Shown piece by piece: positions 51,436-59,269 of a stretch of DNA of 64,000 nt (its first letter is position 1; every line of letters begins with the position of its first letter). A program made the translations under genes and the position numbers. The DNA is from Mycobacterium sp. M26 (lineage in GTDB: Bacteria; Actinomycetota; Actinomycetes; Mycobacteriales; Mycobacteriaceae). Where the stretch lies: positions 2,703,716 through 2,767,715 of the forward strand of contig NZ_LN929908.1 of assembly GCF_001494595.1 (NCBI RefSeq), given 5' to 3'. The notes under the pieces are model-generated. The model ran no database searches and was not told the DNA's origin. It saw only the letters and a list, made by a program, of their open reading frames with translations.

Positions 51436-53103
51436 TTACCCCCGTCCCGTCACAGAAGCGGCAGCGCGACGTTCCCGGGCGATCTGCTGCACCGCCCCGA
51501 GACCGTTGAGCGACGGCTTCGCCATCGTCGGCGACTTCGACGCCAGGTAGATCAGCGGCCAGGTCACCAGGAACACCACGACCACGTCGAGGATGGTGGT
51601 CAGGCCGAGGGTGAAGGCGAAGCCCTTCACCTGGCCGACCGCCAGGAAGTACAGCACCGCCGCGGCCAGGAACGTCACCGCGTTACCCGACAGGATCGTC
51701 TTGCGGGCGCGCGCCCAACCGCGTGGCACCGCCGAGCGGAACGACCGGCCTTCGCGGATCTCGTCCTTGATGCGTTCGAAGAACACCACGAACGAGTCGG
51801 CGGTGGTACCGATACCGATGATCAGACCGGCGATACCGGCCAGGTCCAGGGTGTAGTTGATGTATCTGCCGAGCAGCACCAGGATGCCGAACACCATGGC
51901 ACCGGAGGCCACCAGCGACAGCGCGGTGAGCACACCGAGCACCCGGTAGTACAGCAGCGAGTACACCAGCACCAGCGCCAGACCGATCGCACCGGCGATC
52001 AGGCCGGCCCGCAGCGAGGCCAATCCCAGTGTCGCCGAAACGGTTTCGGCCTCCGACGATTCGAACGACAGCGGCAGCGACCCGTACTTGAGGACGTTGG
52101 CCAACTGCTTGGCGGTCTCCGCGGTGAACGGCGGGTTGCCGCCGCTGATCTGGGTGCGCCCGCCCGGGATGGCTTCCCGGATCTGCGGAGCGGAGACCAC
52201 CTGCGAGTCGAGGGTGAACGCCGTCTGGGTGCCGATGTTGGCGGCGGTGAAGTCAGCCCACGTGGTGGCGGCCTGCTCCTTGAACTCCAGGTCGACGACG
52301 TAGGCGCCGCTCTGGTTGTCCAGCCCGGAGGTGGCGTCCTTGATCTGATCGCCGCTGATGATCGACTTGTCCAGGACGTAGACGTACTTGTGGTCTTCCG
52401 AGCAGGTCACCAGCGGCAGGTTCGGGTCGTCGTTACCGGCGAGCACGTCTTCCTGGTCGCAGCGGCCCGCCATGTACTGCACAGCCAGCAGCAGCAGGTT
52501 CTGGTTGGTGCTCTGGCGCAGTTCCTTTTCGAACTTGATGCGCGCCGCAAGATCCTTGCGCGGGTCCGGCGGACCGGGCGGCGGGGCCGGCTGACCCGGC
52601 GCGGGAGCAGGTCCGGCGCCCGGCGGTGCGGGCGCGGCGGGCTGACCGGGGGCCGGCTGAGCGCCGGGCGGCGGTGCGCCGGCGCCGGGACGCTGACCGG
52701 CCTGGGCCTTGATGGCCTCGACAGGGATGGGCTGACCGATCACCGGGCGGACGTAGAGCCGCGCGGTCTGGCCCAGGTTGCGGGCCTCGTTGCCGTCGTT
52801 ACCCGGAACGGTGATCACCAGGTTGTCGCCATCGATCACCACCTCAGAGCCCGACACACCCAGCCCGTTCACACGCGCGCTGATGATCTGCTGCGCCTGA
52901 TTGAGGGCATCGCGGGTGGGTTTGGAGCCGTCCGGGGTGCGCGCGGTGAGCGTGACGCGGGTACCGCCCTGCAGGTCGATGCCCAGTTTGGGTTTGGCCT
53001 GCTTGTCGCCGGTGAGGAAGACGAGCAGGTAAACCCCGATGAGCAGGACCAGGAACAGCGTCAGGTATCGGTACGGATGCACCGGCGCCGAAGACGATGC
53101 CAC
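51436..53103 (-). CDS. secD: Protein translocase subunit SecD
   Basis: A 555-residue RND-family protein. The first membrane segment is at about 13-33 and the P1 periplasmic domain begins 'KLGIDLQGGTRVTLTA'. A Pro/Ala-rich insertion of about 50 residues ('GAPPPGAQPAPGQP...') is typical of mycobacterial SecD. Then come 'GGRTQISGGNPPFTAETAKQLANVLKYGSLP' and five further membrane segments with 'GIGTTADSFVVFFERIKDE'. GTG at 53103 is preferred: AGGAGA lies 10 nt upstream and the protein starts at the conserved ASSSAPVHP. It partners SecF and YajC in the export holotranslocon. Confidence 0.96.
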   Translation of the reverse strand: MASSSAPVHPYRYLTLFLVLLIGVYLLVFLTGDKQAKPKLGIDLQGGTRVTLTARTPDGSKPTRDALNQAQQIISARVNGLGVSGSEVVIDGDNLVITVPGNDGNEARNLGQTARLYVRPVIGQPIPVEAIKAQAGQRPGAGAPPPGAQPAPGQPAAPAPPGAGPAPAPGQPAPPPGPPDPRKDLAARIKFEKELRQSTNQNLLLLAVQYMAGRCDQEDVLAGNDDPNLPLVTCSEDHKYVYVLDKSIISGDQIKDATSGLDNQSGAYVVDLEFKEQAATTWADFTAANIGTQTAFTLDSQVVSAPQIREAIPGGRTQISGGNPPFTAETAKQLANVLKYGSLPLSFESSEAETVSATLGLASLRAGLIAGAIGLALVLVYSLLYYRVLGVLTALSLVASGAMVFGILVLLGRYINYTLDLAGIAGLIIGIGTTADSFVVFFERIKDEIREGRSFRSAVPRGWARARKTILSGNAVTFLAAAVLYFLAVGQVKGFAFTLGLTTILDVVVVFLVTWPLIYLASKSPTMAKPSLNGLGAVQQIARERRAAASVTGRG

Positions 53104-53202
53104 GTTGTTGTCTCTCCTAGGTGTGTGCCGCGATCCGCTCCGCAAGGTGCCTGCGAGATCCGCCGTCGGTTCTCGGTAGAGGGTACGGGGTCAGCCTGGC
53201 GA

Positions 53203-53538
53203 TCAGTCTTTGGTCAGGCGGTCCGCGTCGCTTTCGGTGATTTCCGCAGCTCCGGACGCCGAATCCTCGACCTCGGGTGTTTCGGGCTCGATGCGATCCC
53301 GGATCGCCAGTTTCATCCAGGTGGTGATGACGCCGGGAGCGATCTCCAGGTCGACGTAGTCGTCGGTGATCCCGGTGATGGTGGCCTTCAGACCGGAGGT
53401 GGTGTGCACACGGTCGCCGACCTGCAGCGACTCGTGCAGGTCGATCGTGGCCTGCATGGCCTTGCGCTGACGGCGCGAGGCGAACCACATGAACGCGCCC
53501 ATGATGATGATCAGGGGCAAAAAGACAACTAGATCCAT
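53203..53538 (-). CDS. yajC: Preprotein translocase accessory subunit YajC
   Basis: A 111-residue protein with one N-terminal membrane segment ('LVVFLPLIIIMGAFMWFASRRQRK') and a cytosolic beta-rich domain ('HESLQVGDRVHTTSGLKATITGITDDYVDLEIAPGVITTWMKLAI'). The tail is acidic. It associates with SecDF and the YidC/SecYEG translocon. ATG at 53538 is used; the longer open frame upstream runs through a 34-bp tandem repeat with no stops and is not credible. It is first of the yajC-secD-secF run, 99 bp before secD. Confidence 0.93.
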   Translation of the reverse strand: MDLVVFLPLIIIMGAFMWFASRRQRKAMQATIDLHESLQVGDRVHTTSGLKATITGITDDYVDLEIAPGVITTWMKLAIRDRIEPETPEVEDSASGAAEITESDADRLTKD

Positions 53539-53650
53539 GACTGCACTTTCATATCGGGTGCGGGGGTAACGCTCCGGGGCCGACCGGCCCCGGGCCTCAT
53601 AGCTGACCAGTCTGCCATTGCGCGGTTGCCGCTGTGACCGCCACCGTGTT

Positions 53651-53808
53651 GATTCCCCGGTCGCTTCGCTCTGCCCGCCGTGCCGATTCCCCGGTCGCTT
53701 CGCTCTGCCCGCCGTGCCGATTCCCCGGTCGCTTCGCTCTGCCCGCCGTGCCGATTCCCCGGTCGCTTCGCTCTGCCCGCCGTGCCGATTCCCCGGTCGC
53801 TTCGCTCT
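53651..53808. repeat. 34-bp minisatellite (4 full copies plus a 22-bp partial)
   Basis: Units start at 53651, 53685, 53719, 53753 and 53787 (partial) and appear identical over their length. Each begins GATTCCCCGGTCGCTTCGCT and continues with CTGCCCGCCGTGCC. It lies between the divergent yajC and nitroreductase starts and ends 26 bp before the latter ATG. The period of 34 is not a multiple of three, so translated frames through it are artefacts. Copies carry the reverse complement of the core repeated at 29060-29110. Confidence 0.95.
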
Positions 53809-53834
53809 ACGCACCGCCGGGAGAAAATGGCCGG

Positions 53835-54512
53835 ATGGACCTGATCGAGACGCTGCGCAGCACCGGCACGGTGCGTGAGTTCACCGACGAACCGGTCGAG
53901 GACGCGGTGCTGGCGCGGGTGCTGGACACCGCCCGGTTCGCCCCCAGCGGCGGCAATGCGCAGGCCTGGCGGGTGGTTGTCGTCAAGGACCCCGAAATCC
54001 GTACCCGACTGCGTGACCTCTATCTCCCCGGCTGGGCCGACTACCTGACGATGAGCGCGGCCGGCCTGCGCCCGTGGTCGCCGGTCAACGATCCGGCCGC
54101 CGAACGCGACGCGCTGGCCACCGGCGCCGGGCAGGCCGCCGCAGCCCAGGGGTTCGCCGCCCACCTCGACACCGTCCCAGTGCTGCTGACGGTGTTCGCC
54201 GACCTCGCCCAACTGGCAGCCGTGGACCGCGACCTGGACCGCTACACCTTCGCCGGCGGCGCCTCGGTGTACCCGTTCGTGTGGAACCTGCTGCTGGCTG
54301 CGCGGGCCGAAGGCCTGGGCGGGGTGCTCACCACGATGCTCATCCAGCAGGAGGACGAGGTGAAGCGGCTACTCGGGGCGCCCGAGCAGCTGGCCCTGGC
54401 CGCCGCTGTCGCACTCGGCCATCCCGTGCACCAGCCGACGAAGCTGCGCCGCGGCGCGGTGGCGTCGTTCACCACGGTTGACCGGCTCGACGGGGCGCCG
54501 TTCCCGACATAG
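53835..54512 (+). CDS. Nitroreductase-family flavoprotein
   Basis: A 225-residue FMN oxidoreductase of the nitroreductase fold. N-terminal 'TLRSTGTVREFTDEPV' contains the FMN-phosphate contacts in the usual 'RRS.R.F' position. 'ARFAPSGGNAQAWRVVVVKD' and 'GGASVYPFVWNLLLAARAEGLGGVLTT' follow. These enzymes reduce nitro compounds, quinones or unsaturated carbonyls using NAD(P)H. ATG at 53835 is chosen; upstream sequence in frame is only the minisatellite. No close operon partner is present. Confidence 0.88.
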   Translation: MDLIETLRSTGTVREFTDEPVEDAVLARVLDTARFAPSGGNAQAWRVVVVKDPEIRTRLRDLYLPGWADYLTMSAAGLRPWSPVNDPAAERDALATGAGQAAAAQGFAAHLDTVPVLLTVFADLAQLAAVDRDLDRYTFAGGASVYPFVWNLLLAARAEGLGGVLTTMLIQQEDEVKRLLGAPEQLALAAAVALGHPVHQPTKLRRGAVASFTTVDRLDGAPFPT

Positions 54513-54523
54513 TGCAACTGATA

Positions 54524-54536
54524 TCGTTGATAACGA
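54524..54536. promoter_or_regulatory. Dyad TCGTT-GAT-AACGA upstream of gabT
   Basis: A 13-bp inverted repeat in the 151-bp gap between the nitroreductase and gabT genes. The surrounding sequence is the most AT-rich of the gap and holds possible TANNNT boxes nearby. It may be an operator for gabT; no regulator gene adjoins. Confidence 0.4.
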
Positions 54537-54663
54537 GTGTCAGGACGACGTAATCCATTACATCTAGCGCCTTCGAAGCGGGTTTTCAGTTGAACCGTGT
54601 GCTCGCACCGATAGGCTCTGATCGCCCGCCTCGTGCCGCGCCGCATCGCCTAGGAGAACAGCT

Positions 54664-56004
54664 GTGACCACCCTCGAGCAGAGTCGCAAACTCGTCACCG
54701 AGATCCCCGGACCCGCGTCGATCGAACTGTCCAAGCGCCGCGTGGCCGCGGTGTCGCACGGCGTCGGCGTCACCATGCCGGTGTTCGCCGCCCGTGCCGG
54801 CGGCGGGATCATCGAGGACGTCGACGGTAACCGACTGATCGACCTCGGCTCGGGCATCGCCGTGACCACCATCGGCAACTCCTCCCCCCGGGTGGTCGAC
54901 GCCGTGCGCGCCCAAGTCGCCGAGTTCACCCACACCTGCTTCATGGTGACGCCCTACGAGGAGTACGTGGCAGTCGCCGAGCACCTCAACCGGCTCACCC
55001 CGGGTTCGTATGAGAAGCGCTCGGCACTGTTCAACTCCGGCGCCGAGGCGGTCGAGAACGCCATCAAGATCGCCCGCGCCTACACCCGCAAGACCGCGGT
55101 GGTGGCCTTCGACCACGCCTACCACGGCCGCACCAACCTGACGATGGCACTGACCGCCAAGTCGATGCCCTACAAGAGCGGGTTCGGCCCGTTCGCGCCC
55201 GAGGTCTACCGCGCGCCGATGTCCTACCCCTACCGCGACGGCCTGATCGACAAGGAATGGGCCACCGACGGTGAACTGGCTGCCGAGCGGGCACTGACCG
55301 TCATCGACAAGCAGATCGGTGCCGCCAACCTCGCCGCGGTCATCATCGAGCCGATCCAGGGTGAGGGCGGCTTCATCGTTCCCGCACCTGGCTTCCTGCC
55401 CGCGCTGCGCGCCTGGTGCTCGGACAACAACGTGGTGTTCATCGCCGACGAGGTGCAGTCCGGATTCGCCCGCACCGGTGCGATGTTCGCCTGCGAGGAC
55501 GAGGGCATCGAGCCCGACCTGATCGTCACCGCCAAGGGCATCGCCGACGGTCTGCCGCTGGCCGCGGTGACCGGTCGTGCCGAGATCATGGACGCGCCGC
55601 ACGTCTCCGGTCTGGGCGGCACCTACGGTGGCAACCCGGTGGCGTGTGCGGCAGCACTGGCCACCATCGAGACCATCGAGCTCGACGGGCTGCTCGACCG
55701 GGCCAAGCACATCGAGAAGGTGATGAAGGACAAGCTCGGCCGAATTCAGGCCGACGACGACCGCATCGGCGACGTGCGTGGCCGCGGCGCCATGATCGCC
55801 GTGGAGCTGGTGAAGTCCGGCACCTCCGATCCGGATCCGGATCTGGCCAAAACCCTTGCCGCGAAGGCCCATTCGCAGGGTGTGCTGGTTCTGACCTGCG
55901 GCACGTTCGGCAACATCCTGCGTTTCCTGCCGCCGCTGACCATCAGCGACGAGCTGCTGGTCGAGGGCCTCGACGTGCTGGCCGGCATCCTCGCCGAAAT
56001 CTAG
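54664..56004 (+). CDS. gabT: 4-aminobutyrate aminotransferase (GabT)
   Basis: A 446-residue class III PLP aminotransferase. The PLP lysine is in 'VTAKGIADGLPL' (about residue 289). The cofactor-stacking segment is 'FNSGAEAVENAIKIARAYTRK' and the acidic phosphate-binding residues are in 'FIADEVQSGFARTG'. It converts GABA plus 2-oxoglutarate to succinic semialdehyde plus glutamate. GTG at 54664 follows AGGAGAACAGCT. It is followed after 10 bp by an aldehyde dehydrogenase. The slot corresponds to Rv2589. Confidence 0.94.
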   Translation: MTTLEQSRKLVTEIPGPASIELSKRRVAAVSHGVGVTMPVFAARAGGGIIEDVDGNRLIDLGSGIAVTTIGNSSPRVVDAVRAQVAEFTHTCFMVTPYEEYVAVAEHLNRLTPGSYEKRSALFNSGAEAVENAIKIARAYTRKTAVVAFDHAYHGRTNLTMALTAKSMPYKSGFGPFAPEVYRAPMSYPYRDGLIDKEWATDGELAAERALTVIDKQIGAANLAAVIIEPIQGEGGFIVPAPGFLPALRAWCSDNNVVFIADEVQSGFARTGAMFACEDEGIEPDLIVTAKGIADGLPLAAVTGRAEIMDAPHVSGLGGTYGGNPVACAAALATIETIELDGLLDRAKHIEKVMKDKLGRIQADDDRIGDVRGRGAMIAVELVKSGTSDPDPDLAKTLAAKAHSQGVLVLTCGTFGNILRFLPPLTISDELLVEGLDVLAGILAEI

Positions 56005-56014
56005 GGGGCCCGCG

Positions 56015-57448
56015 GTGACGACCGTCCGCAACTTCATCGGCGGCGAGCTCGTCGATTCGGTCAGCGGTGCCACCATGCCGGTCGTCGATCCGTCGACCGG
56101 CGAGAAGTACGGCACCGCACCGGTGTCCAACGAACAGGACATCGACAACGCCTACGCGGCGGCGGCCACGGCGTTCGCCGACTGGAAGCGCACCACGCCG
56201 TCGCAGCGGCAGAAGGCGCTGCTGGGGTTTGCCGACGACGTCGAGAAGGCGGCCGCCGAACTCGTTGCGGCCGAGGGCCGTAACACCGGCAAGCCGAATC
56301 ATGTCACCGCAGCCGAAGAGATCCCGCCGATGGTCGACCAGATCCGGTTCTTCGCCGGCGCGGCCCGCATCCTGGAGGGCAAGTCGGCCGGCGAGTACCT
56401 GGAGAACCACACCTCGTGGATCCGCCGCGAGCCGGTCGGGGTGATCGGTCAGGTGGCGCCGTGGAACTACCCGATGATGATGGCGATCTGGAAGTTCTGC
56501 CCGGCCATCGCGGCGGGAAACACGGTGGTGCTCAAGCCCAGTGACACCACCCCGGTCTCCACCGTGATGCTGGCCGAGATCGCCGCCAAGCACTTCCCGC
56601 CCGGTGTGCTCAACGTGGTCTGCGGCGACCGGGTCACCGGTGCGGCGGTGGTGGCGCACCCGACCCCGCAGATGGTGTCGATCACCGGCTCGGTGGCGGC
56701 TGGACGTGCCGTCGCGGTGAGCGCCGGCGGGCATCTCAAGCGCACCCACCTCGAACTCGGCGGCAAGGCCCCCGTCATCGTCTTCGACGACGCCGATATC
56801 GCCGCGGCCGCAGAGGGTATCGCCACGGCGGGCTACTTCAACGCCGGGCAGGACTGCACCGCGGCCACCCGGGTCCTGGCCCATGCCGGGGTGGCCGAGG
56901 AGTTGACCGCCGCGCTGGCCGAGCAGGCCGCCGCCGCGGCAACCACGTTCGGCCGCGCCCCCGGTGACGAGGACGCCTGGGTGCCGCCAGTGAACAATGC
57001 CAATCAGTTGGAGCGGGTGCTGGGCTTCCTGTCCGACGTGCCGGCTCATGCCACCGTCGCAGCCGGCGGAAACCGGCAGGGCGACAAGGGTTTCTACATC
57101 GAGCCGACGGTGATCGGTGGGCTGCGCCAGGAGGATCGGCACGTCCAGGAGGAGATCTTCGGCCCGGTGATCACCGTGCAGTCGTTCTCCGACGAAGACG
57201 AGGCGGTCACCTGGGCCAACGGCGTCGAGTACGGCTTGGCTTCCTCGGTGTGGACCAAGGATGTGTCGCGGGCGCTGAGGGTCTCGGCCGCATTGGATTT
57301 CGGGTGCGTGTGGATCAACACCCACATCCCACTGGTGGCCGAGATGCCGCACGGCGGCTACAAGTCCTCCGGGCACGGCAAGGACCTGTCGATGTACGGC
57401 TTTGAGGACTACACCCGCATCAAGCACGTGATGGCCTACATCGGCTGA
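56015..57448 (+). CDS. Aldehyde dehydrogenase, probably gamma-aminobutyraldehyde dehydrogenase
   Basis: A 477-residue NAD(P)-dependent aldehyde dehydrogenase. Catalytic Cys is in 'FNAGQDCTAATR' (about residue 286), general base Glu in 'HLELGGKAPV', and 'GQVAPWNYPMMMAIWK' binds the nucleotide. It resembles the PatD/aminobutyraldehyde class rather than GabD. It lies 10 bp after gabT, so the two are an operon. The pair could take aminobutyraldehyde to GABA and then succinic semialdehyde; the same dehydrogenase could also handle succinic semialdehyde. An earlier amine oxidase gene could supply the aldehyde. Confidence 0.9.
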   Translation: MTTVRNFIGGELVDSVSGATMPVVDPSTGEKYGTAPVSNEQDIDNAYAAAATAFADWKRTTPSQRQKALLGFADDVEKAAAELVAAEGRNTGKPNHVTAAEEIPPMVDQIRFFAGAARILEGKSAGEYLENHTSWIRREPVGVIGQVAPWNYPMMMAIWKFCPAIAAGNTVVLKPSDTTPVSTVMLAEIAAKHFPPGVLNVVCGDRVTGAAVVAHPTPQMVSITGSVAAGRAVAVSAGGHLKRTHLELGGKAPVIVFDDADIAAAAEGIATAGYFNAGQDCTAATRVLAHAGVAEELTAALAEQAAAAATTFGRAPGDEDAWVPPVNNANQLERVLGFLSDVPAHATVAAGGNRQGDKGFYIEPTVIGGLRQEDRHVQEEIFGPVITVQSFSDEDEAVTWANGVEYGLASSVWTKDVSRALRVSAALDFGCVWINTHIPLVAEMPHGGYKSSGHGKDLSMYGFEDYTRIKHVMAYIG

Positions 57449-57481
57449 GCCACTCCCCCGCGCGGTGCAGGGTCGCAGGAC

Positions 57482-58390
57482 TCAGCCGAGTCGGGCCTGC
57501 ACGGCCTCGACCGTCTCCACCACCGCCGCCGGGTCGTAGAGCATCACGTTGTGTCCACTGTCGGCGATGACCCGGTTGGTGGTGCGCAGTGCGTCGGCCA
57601 GCATGTCGTTGGCCCGGTGGATCTGGGCCTGGGTGTAGTTCTCCGGCGTGAGCATCTGCGGCGGGAAGAACTTGCCCGAACTCAGCACTGCCGCAGGGAC
57701 ATTCGGCAGCGGCGGTGCATTCCGGACGATCGCGAAGGCGTCGTCGAACAGCACGCCTTCCCCATCAGGAGTGGCCGGCACCCGCCCGTCGCGGTCGAAC
57801 GCGGCGTTCTGCGTGGGACTGCCCACGGCCGGCAGGAACTCCGACACCGGGTCCACCATGACCAGGGCCGCCACCAGTTCGGGGTGAGTACGCGCGAACA
57901 GGTCCGCAACAAGACCGCCGTAGGAATGCGCCACGACCACGAACGGGCCGGACAGCCGTGCCGCACCGATCAACGCCACCAGGTCGTCCACATCATCGGT
58001 GATGTGGTGGGGTTGCGCGACCGACGTTGAGCGATCGGTCCCGTCGGGACGCGTATCGGGCCGATCGTAGGCACACACCATGGTGTGTGCGGCCAGAGTC
58101 GGCTGCACCGCCTGCGGACTGGGTCCGAGCCGGGCCTGCTCGATGATGTCGTACGGCGAGGACCGGATCGGGTCGTCGGGCGGGACCACGACGTTCCACG
58201 CCTCGGCGTAGCTGCCCTTCCCGGGAATGATGAGCACCGGCGGCGACCCGTTGCCCTGGCAGTCCAGGAACAACGAGCGACCGTCACCGACCGCGAACAG
58301 ACCGTGCGGGGGCTTGTCGGCGCGGTACCCACACCCGGCCGCGAGCATGACGGTCGCCGCGGCCAGGGTGGCGAGGCGACGCGACGTCAT
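57482..58390 (-). CDS. Alpha/beta-hydrolase lipoprotein
   Basis: A 302-residue exported protein with a lipobox ('MLAAGC', Cys about residue 20). The alpha/beta-hydrolase core has an oxyanion strand 'PPVLIIPGKG', nucleophile elbow 'AHSYGG' (GxSxG variant) and a C-terminal His in 'ADSGHNVM'. It is anchored outside the membrane and likely hydrolyses an ester or lactone. The gene converges with the aldehyde dehydrogenase, separated by 33 bp. Substrate unknown. Confidence 0.87.
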   Translation of the reverse strand: MTSRRLATLAAATVMLAAGCGYRADKPPHGLFAVGDGRSLFLDCQGNGSPPVLIIPGKGSYAEAWNVVVPPDDPIRSSPYDIIEQARLGPSPQAVQPTLAAHTMVCAYDRPDTRPDGTDRSTSVAQPHHITDDVDDLVALIGAARLSGPFVVVAHSYGGLVADLFARTHPELVAALVMVDPVSEFLPAVGSPTQNAAFDRDGRVPATPDGEGVLFDDAFAIVRNAPPLPNVPAAVLSSGKFFPPQMLTPENYTQAQIHRANDMLADALRTTNRVIADSGHNVMLYDPAAVVETVEAVQARLG

Positions 58391-58426
58391 CCCGCGACGC
58401 TACGCCGCCGCGACGCCTCCGCGGGC

Positions 58427-59050
58427 CTAATGCGCCACGGGTGTGCGCGGCCGCGTTCCCCTCAACCGGTCCCGCCAGCTGCGCTTGGGCTCCGGCTCGT
58501 GCGTCACCGGCTGTGCCGCAACGGGTTCGGCGGCCACCGGCGCGGTCGCCATGACCGGACGCTGGGCGTAGCGGACGTCGCGCAGGCTGCGCACCGACAG
58601 CCGGCCCAGGGCCGCAGCACCCAAGAAGATGATCACCGCACCGAGTCCGCTGAAGAACGTCAGCTCCAGCGCGATCTGCCCGGCCATCGTGTCGGCCACC
58701 GGCGCACCGACATCGCCGAGGCCCCACGGCCCGGCGAACAACCGGCCCACCACAAACCATGCGCCGGCGACGACGCTGATCCAGCCGCCGAGCATCGCGG
58801 TCGCCCGATTGCCCGACACCAGCAGGAGTAATCCTCCGAGCACAGTGAGCAGGCCCGGTAGTACCTCCAGCCAGCCCCTCCCGGTGGTCCATGTCCACGG
58901 CGTGTCCGGGTCGTAGGCAAAGGCGAAGTACGGGCCGATGAACGGGATGAGCGCACCCCACAGGCCCAGCAGGATGAGCAGAAAACCACTGGCCGCACCG
59001 CGGGTACGCGGAATGTCCAACCGTCCGGCGCGAGTGTCCACGTCAGTCAT
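58427..59050 (-). CDS. Four-pass membrane protein of unknown function
   Basis: A 207-residue protein with four predicted membrane segments ('ASGFLLILLGLWGALIPFIGPYFAF', 'LEVLPGLLTVLGGLLLLVSG', 'LGGWISVVAGAWFVVGRLFAG', 'LTFFSGLGAVIIFLGAAAL'). A Pro/Ala/Arg-rich cytosolic tail follows ('KRSWRDRLRGTRPRTP'). I do not recognise a family beyond SPW-repeat-like membrane proteins. It lies upstream of and in line with the esterase lipoprotein (36-bp gap) and divergent from the carboxylic acid reductase across 219 bp, so its promoter may share the 59188 dyad. Confidence 0.72.
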   Translation of the reverse strand: MTDVDTRAGRLDIPRTRGAASGFLLILLGLWGALIPFIGPYFAFAYDPDTPWTWTTGRGWLEVLPGLLTVLGGLLLLVSGNRATAMLGGWISVVAGAWFVVGRLFAGPWGLGDVGAPVADTMAGQIALELTFFSGLGAVIIFLGAAALGRLSVRSLRDVRYAQRPVMATAPVAAEPVAAQPVTHEPEPKRSWRDRLRGTRPRTPVAH

Positions 59051-59187
59051 GACGCCTCCTGTCGTTGCCCAGCGCGGCGCGCTGGTGATGCACGTCGCAT
59101 ACCCGCCCGGTCGCGGGCCCTAACGCCACGAACTGACAGCAACCTCACAGCCCCGAGCAGGCGCAATGTTGAACGCGCCGGGAATAT

Positions 59188-59204
59188 CGTTAGCCTCGCT
59201 AACG
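59188..59204. promoter_or_regulatory. Perfect dyad CGTTAGC-CTC-GCTAACG upstream of carboxylic acid reductase
   Basis: Seven-base arms with a 3-base spacer, 65 bp before the ATG at 59270. The shape suits a TetR-type operator. The right arm runs into TAACGTCATTC, the word also found at 16908-16918. No regulator gene is adjacent; the closest candidate by motif is the TetR at 16951. Confidence 0.65.
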
Positions 59205-59269
59205 TCATTCCGGTCGGGCGCAGCGTGGCGTCCCGACAGATTCCGATACGTAATTCTTGGAGATTCGCC

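Noticed and set aside
53651..53808. CRISPR array
   Set aside because: Units are contiguous and identical with no unique spacers, and no cas genes are present. It is a minisatellite.
53203..53814. 203-residue version of YajC extending upstream through the repeat
   Set aside because: The added part is translated minisatellite; the membrane-first ATG at 53538 fits the family.
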